Source: Micromonospora pisi (GTDB lineage Bacteria > Actinomycetota > Actinomycetes > Mycobacteriales > Micromonosporaceae). From it: a stretch of 64,000 nt of DNA. Positions 9,125-16,589 of this stretch are shown one piece after another. The notes under the pieces were generated by a model. That model searched no databases, was not told the DNA's origin, and saw only the letters and a list, made by a program, of their open reading frames with translations. The stretch spans positions 62,001 to 126,000 of the forward strand of contig NZ_RBKT01000001.1 of assembly GCF_003633685.1 (NCBI RefSeq). Direction: 5' to 3'. How positions within the stretch are numbered: position 1 is the stretch's first letter; every line of letters starts with the position of its first letter. Position numbers and translations under genes: made by a program.

Positions 9125-10096
9125 GTGAACGAGGTATCGGCCACCGTCAGGATGCGGGTGGCGAGCTGGTGTGGGCGTGTGATCGGTGCCGAGTGGTTCA
9201 ACGCCGTCTCGTTCGGTGTGATCATCGTGAACGCGGTCATCCTGGGGATGGAGACGTACGACCAGGCGGTCGAGCGGGCCGGGCTGGCCCTGCTGGCCGC
9301 CGAGTACGCGTGCCTGGCCTGCTTCACGATCGAACTCGCGCTACGGTTCGGCTCCCACCTCACCGCGCCCCGGGACTTCTTCCGCGACGGCTGGAACATC
9401 TTCGACCTGCTGATCATCGCCGCTCCCCTGCTGCCCGGCGTACGGGAGAAGGTCACCCTGCTGCGGTTGCTGCGACTGGCCCGGGTGGTACGGGCGGTAC
9501 GGCTCTTCCCCAGCCTCCGGATCATCCTCGGCGGCGTGTTGCGCAGCCTCCCCGGACTGGGCAGCTTTCTGCTGATCGCCACGTTGACCATCTACCTCTA
9601 CGCGATGGTCGGCTGGATGACCCTCGGCGACGCCTACCCGGAGAAGTACGGCACCGTGGGGCAGGCGATGTTGACGCTCTTCCTGCTGCTGTCGTTGGAC
9701 GGCATCACCGACGCTCTCGAAGCGGGCCGGCTGGTCTCCGACTGGAGCGTGCTCTACTTCACCTCGTACATCGTGGTGGCGTCGTTCCTGCTGACCAACC
9801 TGCTGATCGGCATCGTGCTGAAGGCACTGGAGGACGCACACCTGGCGGAGCACCCGGGCGATTCGCCGACGCCGACCGCTCCCCTGCCAGTCCCCACCGA
9901 CACCACCGCCGTGCCGGCGGCGCCGCCGGCCCCCGGCGAGGGTTCGCGGCTGATCGGCGAGCGGCTGCGGGAGTTGCGCAACGCGTTGGAGGCGCTGGAG
10001 GCCGAACTGGACGAGCAGCGACGGATCGAGGAAGCGGCGGAGCACGCCGGCGGCGGGTGGGCGCACTCGCGGCGGGCGACCGCGCACCGCCCCTGA
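9125..10096 (+). CDS. Voltage-gated-type cation channel subunit (single six-TM domain)
   Basis: About 323 residues from the GTG at 9125; GGGGAG at 9109-9114 sits 10 nt upstream, whereas the earlier GTG at 9116 is too close. Six membrane segments are visible. S4 is TLLRLLRLARVVRAVRLF (regularly spaced Arg), which marks a voltage sensor. The pore loop reads LLSLDGITDAL between S5 and S6. It therefore lacks the TLESWS filter of NaChBac and the TVGYG of potassium channels, so ion selectivity is unclear. The C-terminus has a Pro-rich linker and ends in a coiled coil (LRELRNALEALEAELDEQRR) that would hold the tetramer. It resembles bacterial ion transporter family PF00520 proteins. Confidence 0.85.
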   Translation: MNEVSATVRMRVASWCGRVIGAEWFNAVSFGVIIVNAVILGMETYDQAVERAGLALLAAEYACLACFTIELALRFGSHLTAPRDFFRDGWNIFDLLIIAAPLLPGVREKVTLLRLLRLARVVRAVRLFPSLRIILGGVLRSLPGLGSFLLIATLTIYLYAMVGWMTLGDAYPEKYGTVGQAMLTLFLLLSLDGITDALEAGRLVSDWSVLYFTSYIVVASFLLTNLLIGIVLKALEDAHLAEHPGDSPTPTAPLPVPTDTTAVPAAPPAPGEGSRLIGERLRELRNALEALEAELDEQRRIEEAAEHAGGGWAHSRRATAHRP

Positions 10097-10127
10097 TCCC
10101 ACCGGCCCGGCCCACTATCGTGATCCG

Positions 10128-10643
10128 GTGGTCGCGGCGCTCGAACTTTATCTGGACCCGGACGCCACCCGGCGGATCCGTACCCTCTGGGACGCCCTGG
10201 AGTCCGAGGGTGTGCAGAGCATGCGTTCACTCCTGGGGCAGCGTCACCGTCCGCACGTCTCGCTGGTGGTCGCCCCGCGCCTCGACCCGGACCGGGTGGC
10301 CGAGGCGCTGGCCGGGATGGTGGTGGCGGCACCGCTGCGGATGTCGTTCCAGCACGCCGGGCAGTTCGTCGGGCGGGTGCTGTGGCTCGGGCCGACCCCG
10401 ACCGCCGAGCTGCTCGGTCACCAGGCCGAGGTGCACGCCCGGCTGACCCGGGGCGGGGTTTCCCTGGCCGAGCAGTACCAGCCGGGACGATGGGTGCCGC
10501 ACTGCACGCTCTCGATGCGGGTGCCCAACGTGTTGATGGCGGCGGCCGTACGACGCTGCCTGGAGATGCTGCCGCTCGAGGCGACCGTGGTCGGCGCGGC
10601 GGTCGTCGACCATGCCCGGGACATCGTCCATCCGCTCGGCTGA
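10128..10643 (+). CDS. 2'-5' RNA ligase family protein (2H phosphoesterase)
   Basis: 171 residues. The two histidine motifs of the 2H superfamily are present: HVSL around residue 44 and HCTL around residue 124 (H-x-S/T-h). They lie about 80 residues apart, as expected for two symmetric lobes. Family members hydrolyse cyclic phosphodiesters or ligate 2'-5' RNA bonds; the cellular substrate is unknown. The GTG start lies 31 bp after the channel gene stop, so it may be cotranscribed. Confidence 0.8.
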   Translation: MVAALELYLDPDATRRIRTLWDALESEGVQSMRSLLGQRHRPHVSLVVAPRLDPDRVAEALAGMVVAAPLRMSFQHAGQFVGRVLWLGPTPTAELLGHQAEVHARLTRGGVSLAEQYQPGRWVPHCTLSMRVPNVLMAAAVRRCLEMLPLEATVVGAAVVDHARDIVHPLG

Positions 10644-10746
10644 GCGGGCCGGCCGGCGGTCGACCCGAGCGTCGAGCTGTCAGCCCTGAGCCCTGAACTT
10701 CCAGCCTCGGTGACCTGTCCAGATTATTCCCATGTCGGCGAGTTGG

Positions 10747-10775
10747 TTGACAGCCCTTAGATCGACAGGTATCAA
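10747..10775 (+). promoter_or_regulatory. Sigma-70-type promoter of the tct operon
   Basis: A consensus -35 TTGACA (10747-10752) is separated by exactly 17 bp from TATCAA (10770-10775), giving transcription about 45 bp before the tctC start. It lies in the 182-bp gap before the operon, where nothing else is seen. Confidence 0.65.
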
Positions 10776-10825
10776 GATTCCCATGCGTACGCCCAGGGGC
10801 TGGCCTGGATCAACGGGGAGGATCA

Positions 10826-11851
10826 GTGACCAACTCGGGTCTGACGGATGGCATCGACAGGCGGGCCGCACTGGGGCTCGGTACGGGCCTCGGCCTGGCG
10901 GCGTTCCTCGCCGGCTGCGGCGTACGGACCAGCAACGGTGGTGACGACGGCGGAGCGGACTACCCGCAACGCGCGGTGGAGCTGATCGTCCCCTTCGCAC
11001 CGGGCGGCAGCACCGACCTGATCGCCCGCACCCTCGGCAAGGCGATCGAGAAACCACTCGGTCACTCCATGGTGATCGTCAACCGCGACGGCGCCGCCGC
11101 CGCGGTCGGCACCAAGGAGGTCGCCGCCGCCACGGCGGACGGTTACAAGGTCGGCTTCCCGCCCAGTTCCCTGTTCACCCTCACCCCACAGCTCGTGAAG
11201 AACGCCGACACCGTGCCGCTCGACGACCTTCGGGTGGTGATCGGGCTGACCGTGGAGAACATCGTCCTCGTCGCCCACCGGGACTCTCCGTTCAAGACAC
11301 TCGACGACGTCATCGCGCTCAGGGGCAGCGGCCGGCGCATCACGTACGGGCACTCCGGGGTGGGCACCGGGGCGTACTTCGCCCAGACGGCGTTCTACAA
11401 GCTCGCCGGGATCAACGCCGCCGACGTACCGTTCGGCGGCGGCGGTCCGGCCGTCACCGCCGTACTCGGCAAGCAGGTCGACATCGGCGCCTCACAACCG
11501 GCCGAGTCGATGCGGCTGGTGCAGTCCGGTGAGCTGCGCTGGCTCGGTCTGTTCAGCCAGCAGCGCAGCCCGTCCCTGCCGGAGCTCCCCACGGCCACGG
11601 AGAAGGGCTTCGACCTCGTGGTCGACCAGGCCCGTTTCATCGCCGGACCGAAGTCGATCCCGGACCGGGCGGTGACCACCCTTCAGGAGGCGTTCCGGGA
11701 GGCGGTCAAGGCCCCGGAGTACGACGAGTTCCTGAAGAAGAACTACATCGACCGGTTCGAAGTCGCCGGCACCGAGGTCGCCAGCAAGATCAAGGGCGAC
11801 TTCGACCGGTACCAGGTGCTGATCGACCGGTTCGGGCTGCAACCGAAATGA
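10826..11851 (+). CDS. tctC: Tripartite tricarboxylate transporter substrate-binding lipoprotein (TctC family)
   Basis: 341 residues from a GTG. The N-terminus has Arg-Arg (IDRRAALGLGTG) before a hydrophobic stretch and a lipobox LAGC at Cys 31, so it is a lipoprotein and possibly Tat-exported. The mature part is the Bug/TctC solute-binding fold: YPQRAVELIVPFAPGGSTDL is the family hallmark, followed by YGHSGVGTGAYFAQTAFY and ADVPFGGGGPAVTAVLG. It would capture citrate or another carboxylate for the TctAB membrane complex. The stop overlaps tctB by ATGA. Confidence 0.9.
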   Translation: MTNSGLTDGIDRRAALGLGTGLGLAAFLAGCGVRTSNGGDDGGADYPQRAVELIVPFAPGGSTDLIARTLGKAIEKPLGHSMVIVNRDGAAAAVGTKEVAAATADGYKVGFPPSSLFTLTPQLVKNADTVPLDDLRVVIGLTVENIVLVAHRDSPFKTLDDVIALRGSGRRITYGHSGVGTGAYFAQTAFYKLAGINAADVPFGGGGPAVTAVLGKQVDIGASQPAESMRLVQSGELRWLGLFSQQRSPSLPELPTATEKGFDLVVDQARFIAGPKSIPDRAVTTLQEAFREAVKAPEYDEFLKKNYIDRFEVAGTEVASKIKGDFDRYQVLIDRFGLQPK

Positions 11852-12375
11852 GCCGCCTCGACCACGAGGAGGCAGCCACCCCCACCCCCGGCAACAGTCC
11901 GGACGCCGTCGACCTCGCCGAGACGGAGATACCGCCAGCCGGACCGCTCGGCCAACTCGTCGCCAGCGTGGTACCGGTCGCGCTGGGCGCGGCGGCTCTC
12001 GCCTACGCGGTCTCGCTCGGCCTGGGCACGCCGACCGAGGCCGGGCCGGGACTCTGGCCCGCGCTGGCCAGCCTGCTCCTGATCGCGGCCGGCGGATGGT
12101 CGCTGGTCTTCGAACGCCGCCGGCAGGAGGCCGAACAGTTCAGCCGGGGCGCTGTCGGCATCGCCGTCGGCATCGCCAGCCTGGTCGTCTTCGTCCTGCT
12201 GATCAGCCGGATCGGGTTTGAGATACCGACACTGCTGATCATGGGGTTGTGGTTGAAGGTGCTCGGCCGGGAGCCTTGGCTCACCACCATCGTGGTCAGC
12301 GTCGTCACCACCGCCACCCTCTACCTGCTCTTCATCACGCTGCTCGGCGTCCCGCTACCGAGATTGGCCTTCTGA
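11848..12375 (+). CDS. tctB: Tripartite tricarboxylate transporter small membrane subunit (TctB)
   Basis: 175 residues with an acidic N-terminal tail and four predicted membrane helices (ALAYAVSLGLG; ALASLLLIAAGGWSLVF; VGIASLVVFVLLISRIGF; TTIVVSVVTTATLYLLFI). TctB proteins are poorly conserved in sequence, and the assignment relies on topology, length and position between tctC and tctA. It overlaps tctC by 4 bp and its stop is directly followed by the tctA start. Confidence 0.85.
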   Translation: MSRLDHEEAATPTPGNSPDAVDLAETEIPPAGPLGQLVASVVPVALGAAALAYAVSLGLGTPTEAGPGLWPALASLLLIAAGGWSLVFERRRQEAEQFSRGAVGIAVGIASLVVFVLLISRIGFEIPTLLIMGLWLKVLGREPWLTTIVVSVVTTATLYLLFITLLGVPLPRLAF

Positions 12376-13908
12376 GTGGACTTCCTCGAGCCCGCGCTCT
12401 CCGGCTTCGGGGTGGTGTTCACCCCGGTGAACCTGCTCTACGTCCTCGCGGGCGTCGTGATCGGAATGGTCATCGGCGTCCTGCCCGGCCTCGGTCCGGT
12501 GGCGACGATCGCACTCCTGCTCCCGATCACCTACGAGATCCCGGCCGAGGGTGCGATCATCCTGCTCGCCGGGATCTACTACGGCGCCATGTACGGCGGG
12601 ACGATCACCTCCGTACTGCTGCGGTTGCCCGGCGAGGCGGCCACCGTGATCACGACCATCGACGGCTACCAGATGGCCCGCCAGGGCCGGGCCGGGTCGG
12701 CGCTCGGCATCGCCGCGATCGGGTCGTTCATCGGCGGCACGGTCAGCATCGTCGGGCTGACCCTGGTCGCCCCGCTGCTGGCCAGCCTCTCCCTCGGCTT
12801 CGGACCGCCGGAGAACGCCGTACTCGCCGCCATGGGCATCCTGCTCGTCGCCAGCCTCGGCACGGTCTCCACCGCGAAGAGCCTGACCGCTGCCGCACTC
12901 GGACTGCTGCTGGCCGCCGTCGGGCCGGACCCGCTCTACGCCTCGCCCCGGTTCACGTTCGGCAGCATCAACCTCGCCGACGGCGTCGACTTCATCGCCC
13001 TCGCGATGGGGCTGTTCGGGCTCGGCGAGATCCTCTACCACCTTGAGCACCGCGCCCGGAACCGGCTGCCGAAGCCGAAGGTCAGCAACGTCTGGCCGTC
13101 CCGGGACGAGTGGCGGCAGTCGCGCGGGGCGATCGGCCGAGGTTCCGTCGTCGGGTTCTTCATCGGGCTGCTGCCCGGCGGCGGCGGGGTGCTCTCCTCC
13201 ATGGCGGCGTACACGCTGGAGAAACGGCGCAGCCGCCAGCCGGAACGGTTCGGGCGGGGCGCCATCGAGGGGGTCGCCGCCCCGGAGACCGCGAACAACG
13301 CCGCCGCGACCTCTTCGTTCATTCCGTTGCTCACACTGGGTATCCCGACCAACCCGGTGATGGCGCTGATCTTCGGAGCGCTGCTGCTGCAGGGCATCGC
13401 GCCCGGCCCGCGCCTGATCAACGAGAACCCCGAGGTCTTCTGGGGCGTCGTCGACTCGATGTACGTCGGCAACATCTTCCTGCTGATCCTCAGCGTGCCC
13501 CTGGTGGGGGTCTTCGTCCGGCTGGTCACCGTACGCGACACCATCCTCGCGCCGATCGTGGTGATGGTGACGATGCTCGGCGTCTACACGGTCAACAACA
13601 GCGTCTTCGACATGCTGCTGGTGATCTTCTTCGGGGTCGTCGGTTACCTGATGAAGAAGACCGGCTTCGAACCCGGACCGCTGGTGCTGGCCTTTGTCCT
13701 CGGCAGTCTCCTGGAGACCGCGATCCGCCAGTCGATGCGCATCTTCGACGGTGACCCCACCGGCTTCGTCACCCGCCCGATCTCGGGCACCCTCTTCGCC
13801 GCCGGGGTGCTGGCGCTGCTCGTACCGGTCGGACTCCGGTTGATGCGCACGCGTCGGGCGCGTACCCGGTCGACCGAGCCGGTCGACAGTGGCACCCCGA
13901 GCCGCTGA
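12376..13908 (+). CDS. tctA: Tripartite tricarboxylate transporter large membrane subunit (TctA)
   Basis: 510 residues from a GTG, a standard length for TctA. The conserved opening motif GVLPGLGPVATIALLLPIT and the matching second-half motif GLLPGGGGVLSSMAAYTLEK show the internal duplication of the family. GVAAPETANNAAATSSFIPLL is the strongly conserved loop after the latter. About 10-12 membrane segments. It forms the cation-coupled transport channel with TctB. It is the last gene of the operon, followed by a hairpin. Confidence 0.92.
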   Translation: MDFLEPALSGFGVVFTPVNLLYVLAGVVIGMVIGVLPGLGPVATIALLLPITYEIPAEGAIILLAGIYYGAMYGGTITSVLLRLPGEAATVITTIDGYQMARQGRAGSALGIAAIGSFIGGTVSIVGLTLVAPLLASLSLGFGPPENAVLAAMGILLVASLGTVSTAKSLTAAALGLLLAAVGPDPLYASPRFTFGSINLADGVDFIALAMGLFGLGEILYHLEHRARNRLPKPKVSNVWPSRDEWRQSRGAIGRGSVVGFFIGLLPGGGGVLSSMAAYTLEKRRSRQPERFGRGAIEGVAAPETANNAAATSSFIPLLTLGIPTNPVMALIFGALLLQGIAPGPRLINENPEVFWGVVDSMYVGNIFLLILSVPLVGVFVRLVTVRDTILAPIVVMVTMLGVYTVNNSVFDMLLVIFFGVVGYLMKKTGFEPGPLVLAFVLGSLLETAIRQSMRIFDGDPTGFVTRPISGTLFAAGVLALLVPVGLRLMRTRRARTRSTEPVDSGTPSR

Positions 13909-13918
13909 CCGGGTGGCA

Positions 13919-13942
13919 CCCATCCCGCGATACCGGGACGGG
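13919..13942 (+). terminator. Hairpin after tctA
   Basis: CCCATCCCG (13919-13927) can pair with CGGGACGGG (13934-13942) with one G-U pair and a 6-nt loop, 10 bp after the tctA stop. Confidence 0.5.
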
Positions 13943-14035
13943 CACGAACAATTTGGTGTTCGTTGATATGTTCACGGACGCGATGACGGCATCGGCGTAT
14001 GGCAGCCGCCCTGGCGCGAGCAGTAGGGGGTAGCG

Positions 14036-15964
14036 GTGACCTACCACGAACGCTTTGGCCCGTACCGGATCTCGGATCGAATGTTCGTGCTGGTCGCGGT
14101 CGCGACCGTGCCCTCGGTCGGGGTGCTGATCGCCGCGTTCGCCTCCCTCGACGACATCCATCCGGCGATCCGGGTGACGGTCGGGATCGCGGGCGCCGTG
14201 CTCGTCACACTGGCCCTGTGGGCGATGCGCTCCAGCACCAGCGCCGACGAGAAGCAGCTCCGGACCACCATGCTGTGGCGCAGCCGTCACATCCAGTGGT
14301 CCGACATCCAGGACATCAGGATCGAGCAGCTCCCCGGCGCGCAGTACTCCGGCATGGGGGCCAGCGAGCAGGCGGTGGTCTACGACCGGCAGGGCCGCCG
14401 TACCACCCTGCCCTACCTGGACAACCTCAACGTCGGGCGGGGCGGACGATCATTCGCCGGCGAGGTACGGGCGCTGCGCGACGCCTGGGATCGGCTGCGC
14501 GAGGGTGACCGGCCGCCGATGCCGGCAACCAGCGCCGGACGGTCCGAGCTGCTCGGGCGGCTCGCCGAGATGTCCGACCCGGCCGAACTGTGGCGGCTGG
14601 TACGTGACCTTCCGCTGATCGAGGCGGCCACCGCCGTACGCCGCTTCGAGGGCTGGCGCCCGGACGGCCCCGACCAGACACTCTTCGACCAGCTGAGCAG
14701 AGCCGACCCGGAGCGGCTCCGCGCCATCCTCGGCCGGCTGACCCCGACCGTACCGGTCCGGCTGGCCTTCGACGACATCGTGCTCTCCGCCGCGCTCGCC
14801 CCCGGCGAGCGCCGGCTCGCGGTGGCCACCATGGCCGACGTCGAGGCACCGAACATCGTCCACGAGTACGTGCTGCCCACTCCGATGGGCGCCCGGGCCG
14901 ACTCGCCGGACCCCCGTTGGACGTACGAGATCGACGGGCCGTGGGTGACCGACCTGCTGCACCTCGGCGACGCGATCGTGGTGCGGATCGAGGAGTTCAT
15001 GGGCGGGACCCGGCTGGTGCGGTGCGCCGACGGCGCTACGGAAGTGTTCGGCCGCGGTGTCGAACTGGGCCGGCTGCTGCACGCCCGGGAGGGGTTCGTC
15101 GGCGTCACCCACAACCACGCGCTGATGTTCGGCTCCCCGCGCGGCGCCACCCTGCGGCGGGTCGGGCTCGGCACCGACCTCGGTCTCGGCGCACGCGAGG
15201 TCAACCCCTGGACGCTCGCCAGCGAGCCCGGTGGCGGCCGGCTCGCGCTCGGCGGACGGACGCTGGTCGTCCTCGACGAGCGGGCCGGCGCGATCATCGC
15301 CCGGGTCACCCCGCCCGGCCGGCGTACGCTCGTCGGCCAGGTCGTCTTCGCCGGCCCGGACCGGTTGGTGGCCCAGCTCGGCCGGCCGTGGCGGGACGTC
15401 CGGGGCGCGATCTGCTGGGACACCCTGGGCAGCTGGCGGCTGCGCGGGGACAGCCTGACCTACGAGGGCGCCGCCCCCGAGGCGACCTGGGGGTCGATGT
15501 GGCCGGCCGGCATCGTCTCGCAGCGGCGGGTCGCGACGGTCCAGCATGGTCCGAAACCGGTGGACGGCGGGACACTCCGGTTTCGCGACGGCGGCACACT
15601 GCGCCTCAGCGGCGCACCGGTGAACTCCCTGGCCGACCTCAACCGGGTGACCGCACTGGCTGAGGGACCCGACCAGCGCGAACTGGTGGTGACCCGGCGC
15701 CTGCGGCCGGACCTCGACCGTGACGACACCGTCGAGGTCCACCCGCTCCGAGCCGGTTACGCCGACCTGATCCCACGCCCGCTGGGCGAACTGGGCGAAG
15801 CCGACCTCGCCGACGCGGCGGAGAGCGCCACCGCCGGCGACAGCCCCGCCGTACGCGACCTGTACGCACTCCTCGACGCGTGCGTACGGCAGCGGCGGCG
15901 GATCGACACGACCGGCGACACGGGTGTGGGTTTCCGGCCCGGCGTACCGGGGCAGCATGGTTGA
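14036..15964 (+). CDS. Membrane protein with bacterial PH-like domain and large repeat-like C-terminal domain
   Basis: 642 residues from a GTG preceded by AGGGGG. Two adjacent membrane helices (residues about 17-37 and 47-65) are followed by a PH-like segment: TMLWRSRHIQWSDIQDIRIE and the basic-aromatic pattern of bPH domains that follow a TM hairpin. The remaining 450 residues are soluble. They start with a helical stretch and then show recurrent short beta strands ending in Trp, Gly and Asp (for example AREVNPWTLASEPGGGRLAL, LALGGRTLVVLDERAGAIIA), suggesting a beta-propeller-like module. Function is unknown. It has its own promoter region and is followed by a separate DinB gene. Confidence 0.7.
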   Translation: MTYHERFGPYRISDRMFVLVAVATVPSVGVLIAAFASLDDIHPAIRVTVGIAGAVLVTLALWAMRSSTSADEKQLRTTMLWRSRHIQWSDIQDIRIEQLPGAQYSGMGASEQAVVYDRQGRRTTLPYLDNLNVGRGGRSFAGEVRALRDAWDRLREGDRPPMPATSAGRSELLGRLAEMSDPAELWRLVRDLPLIEAATAVRRFEGWRPDGPDQTLFDQLSRADPERLRAILGRLTPTVPVRLAFDDIVLSAALAPGERRLAVATMADVEAPNIVHEYVLPTPMGARADSPDPRWTYEIDGPWVTDLLHLGDAIVVRIEEFMGGTRLVRCADGATEVFGRGVELGRLLHAREGFVGVTHNHALMFGSPRGATLRRVGLGTDLGLGAREVNPWTLASEPGGGRLALGGRTLVVLDERAGAIIARVTPPGRRTLVGQVVFAGPDRLVAQLGRPWRDVRGAICWDTLGSWRLRGDSLTYEGAAPEATWGSMWPAGIVSQRRVATVQHGPKPVDGGTLRFRDGGTLRLSGAPVNSLADLNRVTALAEGPDQRELVVTRRLRPDLDRDDTVEVHPLRAGYADLIPRPLGELGEADLADAAESATAGDSPAVRDLYALLDACVRQRRRIDTTGDTGVGFRPGVPGQHG

Positions 15965-16027
15965 GTTGATCGGGATCGGCCGGTCACCGGGCCACCCTCC
16001 CCAGTAGGCCGGCAGGAGGCAGTCACC

Positions 16028-16531
16028 ATGAGCAGCGCCGAGATCCTGGTCGACGCGTTCGGACGGATCCGGGAACTCGTCCACGACGTGGTACGCGACC
16101 TGAGCGAGCAGCAGCTGACGTACCGGGTCGACCGGGACGCGAACACCATCGCCTGGCTGGTCTGGCATCTGACCCGGATCCAGGACGACCATCTCGCCGA
16201 CGCCGCCGGGACCGAGCAGGTGTGGACCGCCGAAGGATGGCTGGAGCGGTTCGGCCTACCGTTCGACCCGGGAGCGACCGGCTACGGTGCCAGCCCCGAA
16301 GAGGTGGCGGCGGTACGGGTGGGCCGCGACCTGCTGACCGGCTATTACGACGCGGTCCACGGCCGGACGGTCGCGTACGTCGCCAACCTCACCGAGTCGG
16401 ACCTGGCCCGGATCGTCGACCCGAACTGGAACCCCCCGGTGACGCTGGCCGTGCGGCTGGTCAGCGTGGTCGGTGACGACCTCCAGCACGCCGGCCAGGC
16501 CGCCTTCGTCCGAGGCATCGTACGGCGCTGA
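16028..16531 (+). CDS. DinB/DUF664 family protein
   Basis: 167 residues, the typical size of a stand-alone DinB four-helix bundle. The metal-binding histidines of the fold are visible: AWLVWHLTRIQDDH (two His) and DDLQHAGQAAF near the C-terminus. Actinobacterial members are thought to be thiol-transferase-like enzymes using mycothiol or bacillithiol; the substrate is unknown. The ATG follows AGGAGG at 16013-16018. It converges on the GH92 gene with a terminator between them. Confidence 0.85.
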   Translation: MSSAEILVDAFGRIRELVHDVVRDLSEQQLTYRVDRDANTIAWLVWHLTRIQDDHLADAAGTEQVWTAEGWLERFGLPFDPGATGYGASPEEVAAVRVGRDLLTGYYDAVHGRTVAYVANLTESDLARIVDPNWNPPVTLAVRLVSVVGDDLQHAGQAAFVRGIVRR

Positions 16532-16536
16532 CGGTG

Positions 16537-16575
16537 CCGGCCGGGGAACCATGCGAACACGGGTTCCCCGGCCGG
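16537..16575. terminator. Bidirectional terminator
   Basis: A perfect 14-bp inverted repeat (CCGGCCGGGGAACC at 16537-16550, complement at 16562-16575) lies between the convergent DinB and GH92 genes. Confidence 0.85.
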
Positions 16576-16589
16576 TCACGCCGTAGCCG

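Noticed and set aside
12355-13923. A 522-codon minus-strand frame opposite tctA
   Set aside because: Its composition is all Asp/Glu/His/Arg as expected from the complement of hydrophobic codons; tctA on the plus strand is unambiguous.
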